Shown here in pieces: positions 35,824-43,893 of a DNA stretch of 64,000 nucleotides. The stretch's first letter is position 1. The number at the start of each line of letters is the position of its first letter. Under the pieces are notes generated by a model. That model ran no database searches. It saw only the letters and a program-made list of their open reading frames with translations, and had not been told where the DNA came from. The DNA comes from a virus, in IMG/VR virus record IMGVR_UViG_3300028392_000029, positions 62,001 through 126,000 of that record. The stretch is one strand, 5' to 3'. Both the position numbers and the translations under genes were made by a program.

Positions 35824-38643
35824 TTAGGCTAATGCTCTACTACCAGCGGGTCTAGAGGTAGACTTTGCAGTCTTTTGGCTAGCTTCTGAGGTAGTGGCGG
35901 CATGACTTATCATTTGTCCCATTTGTTTATTTAACATTATTAGCTGGTCATTGAGATCTTTTATAGATACTGCACTACTACCAGTTGCCGTAGGCAATGC
36001 CGCGGGCACACTAGAAACTTTTGGTTGTTCAACCGGTTTTTCTGCTTGTTCTATTTTAGGAACTGGTTTAGCCACTGGCGGTGCAGTTACTGGCTTGGCT
36101 ATGTCAGTGTTAATATTATCTAATTTTGGCATTGCTGGCGCAGTTATTGCACTAGTCTTAGGTAACATACTTGTTATCTGAGTTTTTATACGATCAAATA
36201 TACTTGGTTCTGCTTTAGGTGCCTCAACTTTAGGTATATCTAACTTAGGAATATCGACTTTAGGTGCCTCAACTTTAGGTATATCTAACTTAGGTGCTTC
36301 GACTTTAGGTACTATCTTAGGAATATCAACTTTAGGTGCTTCAACCTTAGGTACTTCAACTTTAGGTATATCTAACTTAGGTGGTTCTACCTTAGGTGTT
36401 TCAGCTTTAGGTAGTTCAACTTTAGGAATATCTACCTTAGGTGGTTCTGCTTTAGGTGGTTCAACTTTAGTTTCTTCGGACTTAGATTCTACTTTAGGTG
36501 GTTCAACTTTAGTTTCTTCGGGCTTAGATTCTACTTTAGGTGGTTCAACTTTAGGAGCTTCTACTTTAGGTGGTTCTACTTTTATATCAGTCTTAGGTGG
36601 TTGAACTTTAGGTGTAGCATCAGCCACTTGTTGCTTTAATTGAGCCATTACATCTTCCTTAGTTGAACCAGCTTTAGGTAGTTCAACTTTAGGAATATCT
36701 AACTTAGGTAATTCAGCTTTAGGTGCTTCTGTTTTGGCCGCTGACGCTCTTGCTTTGATATCTTCTTGTAGTTTTAGTGCTTCTTGATAGAAAGGACTGC
36801 CTTTACCTTGATTACGTTGACCAGGACCTTCTGCAAGAGTTTTTAATTGTTCTTCGCTTAGTTTAGGCAACTCTGGAGGTTTAACTTCGGGAACTTTTAT
36901 TCCGCCCTTAGGCAACATGTCAGTAAGCATGTTCTTACTAGTATCTGCCGCAGGTTTAGGCATTTGTTTAGCGGCACGCTCTTGCATGTCTTGCATAAAC
37001 GTTTTAACCTGTGCTTTAGGAACTACAGCCTCATCGCCATGTAGATTAACAGCAGTTTCCGTACCAAAGTTCTCAAACCAGTTACCAGTTGCTTCTTTAG
37101 ATCCGCCGGCACGACCTGGTTTGGGCTTACCTATTTCACGATTACCTACTGCTGATGCACCTGCCGCAGTAGGTGCGGCTGACGGTGCCCCGGCTTTGTT
37201 TATACCAGTAAGATCTCCTAGTAATTTAAAATCTGCTTTTAATTTTGCAGCCGCTGCCTCAGTAGTACCACCTTTGCCAAACACTTCTGACATAGCACTA
37301 TCAAATTTCTTAATTGAAGCCGCATCGCCTCCAATCTTTGCTGCCGTATCTGCTAGTGCTCCTGTACCTGCGGTACTTTGAACTCTTGCTTTTTCTTCTG
37401 TTCGTGATAATGCTTGATCAACTCCTCGTCTAGCATCTTGAGTTACTTTACCATCAGCACCTTTTACAAGGCCCTGTCCTTGTAGATCAACTTTATCTCT
37501 GTTTGCTTGATCTGCTTTTGTTCCAACCATTCCAGTTTCAGCTTTTGCACCTACTTGGCGCCCAGCTGTTCTATTTTCTTCAGCAATCTTTGACATTGCC
37601 GCTCCCATCTCCGGAGTAGAACGATTAACCATATTTTGAAAACGTTGGCTAGATTGAAATTCGTTAACGTGCGACTTAGCTTTTTCTAATGCTTGCTCAG
37701 CGGCTTCTTTTTGTTCCTTAGTTTTAGCATGTGTTAGTGCGTAAGTTGCACGTTGAAATTCGCCAGCCGCCGGACCCATTGCCATCAGTGCTGTTACGTT
37801 ATCTTTGGTATATCGGCCACCTTTAGCAATTGTATCGCTTAGATCACCTACGCTTTTACCCATGCCAAGCAGTGCAACTTGCGCTGAAACATACCCTTCA
37901 CGCTGTTGTTCTGACATGCGTCGCATCATCATAACAGTGCCGGGTTCTTTTAATCTTTCTTCAAGAGCCGCAGTTAGTGCCTGGTGCGTTTGCCCAGTAA
38001 CCATTGACGTGCGATGTAAATTAGTAGCTAGTTCGCCAGCAAACTGGCTGGCTTTTTCCATTGCTTTAGGATTATCAAGATTTGCCTTAGCACCATACTG
38101 ACTAACAATTGCTAAGTTTCCTAACTCAGCCGCAGCCATGTTAGTTTTTTCTTTAAGATTTTTACCTAAATCACCTTCTTGTAAACTATTTCCAAGTTTT
38201 AATAACTTTTCAGCCGATCCAGTTGCATTACCACTTACCGCATCTAGCGCAATTCCTGAATTGTTTACTGCTTGTAAATATTGTGCTTGGCTTAGTCCAG
38301 CTTTATTAGCCTTGTCTTGCATGTCAAGAAAACTCATTGACACGCCTTGCTGAGCATTAATTAAAGTACCGGTTCGTAATCCATCTAATTCGCCAATAGC
38401 TTTGCCGGCGGCGCCGCCTAGCCCTGGAATAACACTAGACATTCTCTGTAGAGCAGTAGCCGCATGGTTACCGTTAGTTGTAATGCTAGTAAATGCTGTA
38501 ACTACGCCTGCTGAGGATCTAAGGATATCTCCTAAACCAGCACCCGTGCCGCCGGCACCACTAGCTCCCGATCCGCCTGAATTACCTTTACCACCGTTGG
38601 CTTCTCTAAGTGCGTCAATAAGGTCTTGTTTAGTTAATTCCAT
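35824..38643 (-). CDS. 939-aa protein with Pro-Lys-Val repeats; possible tape measure
   Basis: Residues 1-60 are MELTKQDLIDALREAN plus a Gly/Ser linker. Residues 60-480 are Ala-rich and helical (AAGKAIGELDGLRTGTLINA; EEKARVQSTAG). Near residue 530, NWFENFGTETAVNLHGDEAV resembles the G.EAV.P motif common in tape measure proteins. Residues about 620-850 are tandem units of the form PKVE(P/A)PKVDIPK. The C-terminus is a short coiled coil (SIKDLNDQLIMLNKQMGQM). It is divergently transcribed next to gp26, whose family includes tail-assembly chaperones, which fits a tape measure. T4 gp29 (590 aa) homology is not evident. An alternative is an internal virion protein. A late box lies at 38689-38696. 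Confidence 0.45.
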   Translation of the reverse strand: MELTKQDLIDALREANGGKGNSGGSGASGAGGTGAGLGDILRSSAGVVTAFTSITTNGNHAATALQRMSSVIPGLGGAAGKAIGELDGLRTGTLINAQQGVSMSFLDMQDKANKAGLSQAQYLQAVNNSGIALDAVSGNATGSAEKLLKLGNSLQEGDLGKNLKEKTNMAAAELGNLAIVSQYGAKANLDNPKAMEKASQFAGELATNLHRTSMVTGQTHQALTAALEERLKEPGTVMMMRRMSEQQREGYVSAQVALLGMGKSVGDLSDTIAKGGRYTKDNVTALMAMGPAAGEFQRATYALTHAKTKEQKEAAEQALEKAKSHVNEFQSSQRFQNMVNRSTPEMGAAMSKIAEENRTAGRQVGAKAETGMVGTKADQANRDKVDLQGQGLVKGADGKVTQDARRGVDQALSRTEEKARVQSTAGTGALADTAAKIGGDAASIKKFDSAMSEVFGKGGTTEAAAAKLKADFKLLGDLTGINKAGAPSAAPTAAGASAVGNREIGKPKPGRAGGSKEATGNWFENFGTETAVNLHGDEAVVPKAQVKTFMQDMQERAAKQMPKPAADTSKNMLTDMLPKGGIKVPEVKPPELPKLSEEQLKTLAEGPGQRNQGKGSPFYQEALKLQEDIKARASAAKTEAPKAELPKLDIPKVELPKAGSTKEDVMAQLKQQVADATPKVQPPKTDIKVEPPKVEAPKVEPPKVESKPEETKVEPPKVESKSEETKVEPPKAEPPKVDIPKVELPKAETPKVEPPKLDIPKVEVPKVEAPKVDIPKIVPKVEAPKLDIPKVEAPKVDIPKLDIPKVEAPKAEPSIFDRIKTQITSMLPKTSAITAPAMPKLDNINTDIAKPVTAPPVAKPVPKIEQAEKPVEQPKVSSVPAALPTATGSSAVSIKDLNDQLIMLNKQMGQMISHAATTSEASQKTAKSTSRPAGSRALA

Positions 38644-38670
38644 ATAAAAAAATCCCCAGAAATATGCGTA

Positions 38671-38678
38671 TATAAATA
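38671..38678 (+). promoter_or_regulatory. Late promoter TATAAATA for gp26
   Basis: Exact T4-type late consensus TATAAATA on the plus strand, 29 bp before the gp26 ATG, with an AGGAG ribosome site at about 38697-38701. It faces the minus-strand box at 38689-38696. Confidence 0.75.
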
Positions 38679-38688
38679 CTGTATCATA

Positions 38689-38696
38689 TATTTATC
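38689..38696 (-). promoter_or_regulatory. Late promoter GATAAATA for the 939-aa gene
   Basis: The minus-strand box GATAAATA, one base from consensus, lies 45 bp before the ATG at 38643. It overlaps the transcribed leader of gp26, so the two divergent late promoters cross each other by about 25 bp. Confidence 0.55.
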
Positions 38697-38707
38697 AGGA
38701 GTAAAAT

Positions 38708-39529
38708 ATGGCAAATAATCCTCTGCAACAGTATTTTAGACAACCTAAGATCTTTGTTAGTCTAGCCAGTAAAGGCACCTATAACGAACCAGGATCGCTA
38801 ACTGGCAATCTTGAAAGCATGCCAATATTTGGTATGACAGGCATGGACGAAATCGTTATTCGAACTCCTGATGCTTTGTTAAGCGGTGAAAGCACTGTAA
38901 AGGTACTAGAAAGTTGTTGCCCTAGTATCAAGAACGGATGGGATATTAGCACTCTTGATACCAACTTATTGTTTACTGCTATTAGAATTGCCACTTACGG
39001 AAATATGATGGCTGTTACACACAATTGTCCGGATTGTAATAACGAAAATGACTATGACCTAGATCTAGGCAAAGCTATTGAACACTATTCAACTTGCAAA
39101 TTTGATAATCGTGTGGTTGTAGACAATCTAGTAATTAAAATTAGACCATTAAACTATAAACAAAACACTGATATCAACATTAAAAATTTCCAACTGCAAC
39201 AACAGTTGTCTCAAGTTGAAGCTATCACTGATCCAACTGAGCAACAGAAAAAAATCAACGAATTGTTTGCCGCAATCGGTCTTATTCAAAATGACATGAT
39301 CACAGACTGTGTTGACAGTGTTGAGATTGAAACTACTAACGTTACCGAACGGGGTTACATCAAAGAATGGTTAGAGAATTGCGATAAATCTATTTTTGAT
39401 GCAATTAAAAAACAAATTGAAGAAAATCAAAAAACTTGGTTATTGCCCAACTATAAAGTTAAATGCAAAAAATGTGAAAAAGATAACGAAGTCAGTATAG
39501 AGTTAGATAATTCAAATTTTTTCGCATAA
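38708..39529 (+). CDS. 26: Baseplate hub assembly protein gp26
   Basis: 273 aa. Matches the T4 baseplate family of gp26: IFGMTGMDEIVIRTPDALLS, then VLESCCPSI, TNLLFTAIRIATYGNMMAVT and IRPLNYKQNTDINI. Two CxxC pairs (NCPDC near residue 107 and KCKKC near 257) could form a zinc ribbon. T4 gp26 is 208 aa. gp26 acts with gp51 in building the central hub of the baseplate. The last zero-frame codons are AAT TTT TTC GCA TAA, containing slippery heptamers, and the gp51-like frame begins in the -1 frame at this point, so a longer fusion of about 349 aa is probably also made. Confidence 0.88.
   Translation: MANNPLQQYFRQPKIFVSLASKGTYNEPGSLTGNLESMPIFGMTGMDEIVIRTPDALLSGESTVKVLESCCPSIKNGWDISTLDTNLLFTAIRIATYGNMMAVTHNCPDCNNENDYDLDLGKAIEHYSTCKFDNRVVVDNLVIKIRPLNYKQNTDINIKNFQLQQQLSQVEAITDPTEQQKKINELFAAIGLIQNDMITDCVDSVEIETTNVTERGYIKEWLENCDKSIFDAIKKQIEENQKTWLLPNYKVKCKKCEKDNEVSIELDNSNFFA
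39514..39523 (+). other. Probable -1 ribosomal frameshift site
   Basis: AAATTTTTTC at the end of gp26. In the gp26 frame this includes A AAT TTT and T TTT TTC, both of the X XXY YYZ form used for -1 slippage. The gp26 stop follows only two or three codons later. After a -1 slip, reading continues into the gp51-like frame, which is blocked by a TAA at 39508-39510 upstream and has no ATG, GTG or TTG before its conserved part. No stimulatory structure was worked out. Confidence 0.65.
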
Positions 39530-39756
39530 GCCTAATTGGTCTCACACCCTATGAGATTGAAGAAAAGCTAGTTAGGCTAGATAACGAAATAAGAGCGTTT
39601 AAATCAGAGCTATTTAGAATCAGCTGGTACATGAGGGGTGGTATTACTGTAAATGATCTAATGTACACCTATAGCTATGACGACCGACTAGCCGCCTACG
39701 AGATCATTAAAGAAAATATTAAGTCAGTTGAAGAAACTGGCCTGCCTCTACTTTAA
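39520..39756 (+). CDS. 51: gp51-like hub assembly frame, read as -1 extension of gp26
   Basis: Seventy-eight codons in the -1 frame relative to gp26. The product reads FRISLIGLTPYEIEEKL, then AFKSELFRISWYMRGGITVN and DLMYTYSYDDRLAAYEII, ending KENIKSVEETGLPLL. The SWYMRGG(I/V)...DL.Y.Y..(D/E)......I.KENI......G.PL pattern is that of gp51-like proteins placed near gp26 in T4-like marine phages. The only ATGs are internal (the first in WYMRGG) and would remove half of the domain, and no ribosome site is seen. Translation by frameshift recalls the G/GT tail chaperone pair of lambda. A rare start such as ATT or ATA is the alternative. Confidence 0.65.
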   Translation, partial: FRISLIGLTPYEIEEKLVRLDNEIRAFKSELFRISWYMRGGITVNDLMYTYSYDDRLAAYEIIKENIKSVEETGLPLL

Positions 39757-40907
39757 TTTAGCTGTGCCTTTAATGCACGTTGTCCAGTTTTAGGATCTTG
39801 CATCCAACCAGTGCCAATATCTTTCCATTGCGCAATTGGACTAGCATTTGGTGCTAGCTTAAATCCACTTAGTAATTCAGGTTGCCCGCTGGCAGGGCCC
39901 GGTTTTGTAGCACTAGGTGTAGCTCCTTGTCCTTGATTAGCTTTAGATGTATCTGCCGGTGTATCATCAGTTTTATCGCCAGTAGTTTTATCAGCCGCAG
40001 GTTTGTCTCCAGTTGGACCTTGCTTAACACTCTTCATAAAATCAGGAGTTAGTGCATCTAATACTTGTACACCCTTAGCACCAATAAAATCTTGAATACC
40101 AAAGAATGATCCTGCCATAGTTTCTGCAATTCCTTTAGCTACATCGCTGTTGTTGAACATAGATAGAGCAACTGTGCCAACTACTTTATTACCTAAACCT
40201 GATACAGCACCGCCTAATTTTTCAGCACCTAACTTGGTAAGGAATCCGCCAAATATTTTTCCAGGGATTTTAGCAATTTTACCTACAGCAAAGTTTGCCA
40301 CCTCTCGACCAATTAGAATCTGCATTTCACGCTGACGATAAGCATTGTACCACTCACCGACATCTGTAAACTGCTCATATCCTGGCGGAATCTTTCCAGA
40401 CTTGACCCATTCTTCAGCATCCGTCATATGATTGTAGTACTCAAGGGCAGGTTGCCATAATTCATAAAGGTATGCGGCATCAAATCCAAGGCTAGCTAAT
40501 TTCTTACCACCTTCTTTGACCATCTCTAATTTACCCATACCAACAATTTTATCCAGGCCAAGCGTTCTGAGTCCACTGTCTGTTTTAGCTTGAGCCAGGA
40601 TCTTTGCATCAAGATCCGGTCTATGTCCTAACTGTTTAGCTGCCTCAGCAGGTGTAACTCCAGTTCTGCGAGCATAGCTGTTTACCTTTGCGGCATCAAT
40701 GGCCGCTTTTTCTTCAGCGGCTTTGGCAATAGTTATATTTCTAGATTTAGCAAAGTCAGCTAATTCTTGAGCACCTTGTTTAATCAAAGGTGTATCTCCT
40801 TTAAGTGCCTTAGCGGCCTTAAAACCAAGACTTCCTATACCACCTAATATATCAGCGGCTAGACCTTCTTGTGTTTGTTGTTCAGAGATTATTTCATAGA
40901 TTTTCAT
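39753..40907 (-). CDS. Unknown protein with MKIYEIISEQ N-terminus
   Basis: 384 aa. Unrecognised as a whole. The first residues, MKIYEIISEQ, are a start shared by several unrelated proteins in T4-like environmental phages and might be a targeting or processing tag. Residues 10-110 are Ala/Lys-rich and helical, residues 150-200 contain WQPALEYYNHMTDAEEWVKS and PPGYEQFTDVGEWYNAYRQR, and residues 205-290 are a Gly-rich amphipathic stretch (FGGFLTKLGAEKLGGAVSGL). The tail is a Thr/Asp/Lys/Pro-rich linker ending in a small domain (GTGWMQDPKTGQRALKA). It meets the gp51 frame tail to tail with overlapping stop codons. Possibly structural; no function claimed. Confidence 0.55.
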   Translation of the reverse strand: MKIYEIISEQQTQEGLAADILGGIGSLGFKAAKALKGDTPLIKQGAQELADFAKSRNITIAKAAEEKAAIDAAKVNSYARRTGVTPAEAAKQLGHRPDLDAKILAQAKTDSGLRTLGLDKIVGMGKLEMVKEGGKKLASLGFDAAYLYELWQPALEYYNHMTDAEEWVKSGKIPPGYEQFTDVGEWYNAYRQREMQILIGREVANFAVGKIAKIPGKIFGGFLTKLGAEKLGGAVSGLGNKVVGTVALSMFNNSDVAKGIAETMAGSFFGIQDFIGAKGVQVLDALTPDFMKSVKQGPTGDKPAADKTTGDKTDDTPADTSKANQGQGATPSATKPGPASGQPELLSGFKLAPNASPIAQWKDIGTGWMQDPKTGQRALKAQLN

Positions 40908-40924
40908 ATTAGGATCCTATCTGA

Positions 40925-40932
40925 TATTTATC
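40925..40932 (-). promoter_or_regulatory. Late-promoter-like box GATAAATA
   Basis: Minus-strand GATAAATA, 17 bp upstream of the ATG of the 384-aa gene, leaving a very short leader that still holds TAGGAT as a ribosome site. Confidence 0.45.
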
Positions 40933-41054
40933 ACAGTTTAAAGTTGAACTACGTTCAACTGTGTTTATCGCTATCGCTCAAACACTGATTGTTTCTTTTA
41001 AGTAATTATAATATAACGCGAAGCGTTAAGATATTATCTAGATCGTTCAGTCAC

Positions 41055-41083
41055 ACTTTGCCCTAGCGGGCAAAGTTGTTTTT
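41055..41083 (+). terminator. Rho-independent terminator
   Basis: ACTTTGCCC/GGGCAAAGT, a 9-bp perfect stem with loop TAGC, followed by TGTTTTT on the plus strand. It could stop plus-strand transcription that runs past gp26/gp51 antisense to the 384-aa gene, protecting the minus-strand operon at 41.4-45.7 kb. Confidence 0.75.
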
Positions 41084-41416
41084 GGACATTATCTGAGTCG
41101 AACAATATCACTTAGCGTTAGCACTAAAACGTAGGCGGTCATCCTGTACCTACTCATGCTGTCTTTATATGACGGCGGCCTGCACACATACGCTAACACA
41201 TGTACAAACGTGGGGCTACTACCCCTCTTTTAACCTGGAAAATTCTTGCTGTTGATTAAACGGATTCTATAGGTATATTCCATCAACGTCCTGTAAAGGA
41301 TAGTAATCAACATCTCTGCTACCAAGCAGAACTACCCTGCCGTCACACATCAGAACGGATTCGGGGCACAATATCAGTCGCCTGTGCGGGCTTATTTGGC
41401 AGTTTTTTGCCTGGAT

Positions 41417-41845
41417 TTATTGAGCCTTGAGTATATGTGAACCATGTACACGCACTTGAATATGACCGTTATAATAGTCATTTGATTCTAGTACACGACG
41501 ACTAAATTGTTCACGAGCCTCTACGTATGAGCATTCTGCTTTGGATTTACAGTAAAAAAGTATTTCTCTTGTGAAGTTTGCTGTGCCTAATTCCGCAATA
41601 TCTTTGCTTAGTTCAGGCGACGATCCGTAATATTCACGCCAGTCTGAATCAATTTTACTGCGAATTTTCTTCTTTTTCTTTGTGCCGTTTTTAAGCGTTA
41701 CTGTTTTTGTGGTAGTTTTAGAGAATTTTGCTAATTTTTTGCCTATGTACTTACGTCCAGACAGTGTGTTAGTAATTAGATAAACATATCCTACACAATC
41801 TTCCGGTAACACTTCCACTAGTTGATTTTCATAAGTCCATGACAT
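41417..41845 (-). CDS. GIY-YIG-type nuclease-like protein
   Basis: 142 aa from the ATG at 41845; an in-frame TTG one codon further up is less likely. VGYVYLITNTLSGRKYIGKK fits the GIY-YIG core (here YVYLI ... KYIGK). It is followed by a Lys-rich segment, DWREYYGSS and a C-terminal EAREQFSRRVLESNDYYNGH. The whole-protein pattern is familiar from T4-like cyanophages, where it lies near gp46/gp47. It may be a conserved single-domain nuclease; no extra DNA-binding domain of a homing enzyme is visible. Last gene of the gp55-gp47-gp46 operon. Substrate unknown. Confidence 0.7.
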   Translation of the reverse strand: MSWTYENQLVEVLPEDCVGYVYLITNTLSGRKYIGKKLAKFSKTTTKTVTLKNGTKKKKKIRSKIDSDWREYYGSSPELSKDIAELGTANFTREILFYCKSKAECSYVEAREQFSRRVLESNDYYNGHIQVRVHGSHILKAQ

Positions 41846-41848
41846 CAA

Positions 41849-42115
41849 CTAGTTAGCGTTATCATCCCCTTGAGTCTTGCCTTTTTGAGCGGCCCGCCGA
41901 GCTTTACGTTCGTCTAACTGCTGTCTTTTTTCTATTTGCCAGAGCCTAATATCTTTACGTCTATCAGAACATACATTACGTATGTCCGATAGCAAATGCC
42001 TAACGCGAATACTGCTGGCATAGGTAGCTTCATTGAGCCACAGTTGATTCTCTTCGAAGTAAACTCGAAGTAATCGCATCAACTCTGCATGCAGATCTTC
42101 GTCTTGTTCTTTCAC
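41849..42115 (-). CDS. Small conserved protein downstream of gp46
   Basis: 88 aa, GTG start whose bases overlap the gp46 TGA stop, so it is translationally coupled. It is charged and helical, with RVYFEENQLWLNEATYASSI, RVRHLLSDIRNVCSDRRKDI and an Arg/Lys/Gln-rich tail (KRQQLDERKARRAAQKGK) that could bind nucleic acid. I do not recognise a family beyond its recurring position beside gp46 in T4-like phages. It is three bases from the next start. Confidence 0.6.
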   Translation of the reverse strand: MKEQDEDLHAELMRLLRVYFEENQLWLNEATYASSIRVRHLLSDIRNVCSDRRKDIRLWQIEKRQQLDERKARRAAQKGKTQGDDNAN

Positions 42116-43893
42116 TCAGTTATTTCCAAATCATTGGCATAGCTAGTATAGCCATTTTCTTTGATAACTTTTAATACATTGTTCACACGTCCGATAAGTT
42201 CGTCCTTGTGAGAGATTAAGAAAATATTTTTCTTACGTTCACGAGCCATCTTTTTAAGCACTGCCAGTGCGCCCTCAACACCTGCGGCATCTAAGCCGTT
42301 GTCAATCAGTTCATCCACAAACAATAAGTTGATCTGCTGATATAGGCTTTCCCATACATCTCGGAAAGCCCACGACAAGCTCAATATAAGTCTATTGCGT
42401 TCACCTCGACTTAGATTATCAAAATCTAAGTCTTGCCCCAGCTGGGTGATCAGTACCGTAAGATCATTTTGGAATAGAACAGTATGGGGTAATCCCATCT
42501 TGTCTAGATAATAGGTCAAACGGTTGTTCAAATAGGCTAGGTTTTGATCTATGATCTTCTTGCGAATAAACGAATCTTTGCTGGTCAGCAGTTTAAGTAG
42601 GAACTCTTGATGCTCTTTTAAACTGTTAAGTTCGTTAACACCATCCCATACGATTTCTTGCATGGCAGTATTTTTTAATTCATCAATTTGTTCTTGGTAG
42701 GGATCACTTTCTCCGGCCTTAATCTCTAACTGTGTTTCTAGAGTCTTTAAATTATTCTGATGCTTTAGTGCTTCTTCTACAGTATCGTAATAGGTATCAG
42801 GACGTCCGGGCATCTCGCCGATAGCAGATAACTCTTTGTTAACCTTGGCAAGATCTTTTTCAACTTTATCGTGGTAGACGTTAGCTTCTGCTAGATGCTT
42901 AGTAGCATTGGCAGTCATTTCTTCATGCTTATGATCGTGAAGAGTCTGTTCACAGGCATGGCAAGTTTTGTTATCTAAGGTAGCAAGCTCGCTAGCGTAT
43001 TTTTTTACGCTTCGCTCCGCTTGCGCTATCGCGCTTTCTAACGTAGCCCGCTCTTTATTTAAACTAGCTAATTTTTGTTTCTGTTCTAAATATAACTTTA
43101 ATTCAGCATGGGCGGATATCTCCGCAGTGATGTCTACGTTTTCTAGTGCGATAATCGCACGACCGATCTTTTCTATTTCTTGATCATGTTGATTATTCCA
43201 AGCACTTTGTCGAACAATCAATGCATCAATACTTTTTTGTATGCCTTCATTGGCTTTCTTAGTTGCTTCTAGATTAGCACTTTCTTGTAAGATTGAATCT
43301 TTAGTCTGTTTAACTAGTTCTTTAAGAGTTTCTGCTTTTTCACTAAGCAGAGTAATGCCTAGTAACTGTTCAATAATAACTCGTTGGTCATTAGCTCGCA
43401 TACTGAGAAACGGCTCTGTATACGTATTAAGAGCAACAATATGCTTGAACATGTCGTGACTCATACCTAGCAGTTCATCTAAGTCTCGCTGGGTTTCACG
43501 CATATCTCCTTGTGAGTCGTCAGTTTCTTCGCCTTCTTGTTCTTGGTCATTAACAAAGAACTTCATTATAGAAGGTTTGCGTCCACGCTCAATACGATAG
43601 TCAGTCTCGTCTTTTTCGAAAGCTAGAGTAACTAACATGTTTCTATTGTTAATCTTATTAATAAGATTATCTTTTTTAATATTAGTAAGTGCATTACCAA
43701 ATAGTGCAAAACTCAGGGCATTAACAATAGTAGTCTTGCCCGTACCGTTACGACTTCCGTTATCGTCCCCACCTTGATCTAAGTTTTCACCTAGTACAAG
43801 TGTTAAATTTTCCGTGGCAAAGTTTACTGCTTGGGTTTGATTACCCACGCTCATAAAATTCTTAACTGTCAGTTCTTTAAGTTTAATGGTCAT
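42112..43893 (-). CDS. 46: Recombination endonuclease subunit gp46 (Rad50/SbcC-like)
   Basis: 593 aa. Walker A at residues 46-54 in GSRNGTGKT, preceded by an acidic Gly-rich insert. Two coiled-coil arms flank a zinc-hook CHAC near residue 311, the ABC signature LSRGERNRLI lies near 497, Walker B INLLFVDELID near 527, and the H-loop FLISHKDELI near 567. Together with gp47 it resects DNA ends for recombination-dependent replication and degrades host DNA. T4 gp46 is 560 aa. Overlaps gp47 by 4 bp, implying coupled synthesis of the complex. Confidence 0.96.
   Translation of the reverse strand: MTIKLKELTVKNFMSVGNQTQAVNFATENLTLVLGENLDQGGDDNGSRNGTGKTTIVNALSFALFGNALTNIKKDNLINKINNRNMLVTLAFEKDETDYRIERGRKPSIMKFFVNDQEQEGEETDDSQGDMRETQRDLDELLGMSHDMFKHIVALNTYTEPFLSMRANDQRVIIEQLLGITLLSEKAETLKELVKQTKDSILQESANLEATKKANEGIQKSIDALIVRQSAWNNQHDQEIEKIGRAIIALENVDITAEISAHAELKLYLEQKQKLASLNKERATLESAIAQAERSVKKYASELATLDNKTCHACEQTLHDHKHEEMTANATKHLAEANVYHDKVEKDLAKVNKELSAIGEMPGRPDTYYDTVEEALKHQNNLKTLETQLEIKAGESDPYQEQIDELKNTAMQEIVWDGVNELNSLKEHQEFLLKLLTSKDSFIRKKIIDQNLAYLNNRLTYYLDKMGLPHTVLFQNDLTVLITQLGQDLDFDNLSRGERNRLILSLSWAFRDVWESLYQQINLLFVDELIDNGLDAAGVEGALAVLKKMARERKKNIFLISHKDELIGRVNNVLKVIKENGYTSYANDLEITE

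Larger units (their letters stand above)
40908..41416. other. 509-bp non-coding, hairpin-rich region
   Basis: No convincing gene was found on either strand. It holds several compact inverted repeats: AGTTGAAC/GTTCAACT (40942-40960), TAACGC/GCGTTA with GAA loop (41014-41028), a terminator (41055-41076), GGGG/CCCC (41212-41225), TCTGCT/AGCAGA with a 4-base loop (41315-41330), and a longer-range pair GTTGATTA (41251-41258) / TAATCAAC (41304-41311). AACGGATTC is repeated directly at 41259-41267 and 41354-41362. A stretch near 41310-41340 on the minus strand resembles a tRNA D-arm, but no tRNA can be closed. It may encode a structured RNA or carry remnants of lost genes. Confidence 0.5.

Noticed and set aside
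36180-36790. CRISPR-like or other DNA repeat array
   Set aside because: The repeats are in phase with the reading frame, vary in codons and have no spacers. They encode a protein repeat.
41310-41345. tRNA-like D-arm on the minus strand
   Set aside because: The stem and TTGGTA loop look tRNA-like, but no matching anticodon arm, T-arm or acceptor stem could be built around it.
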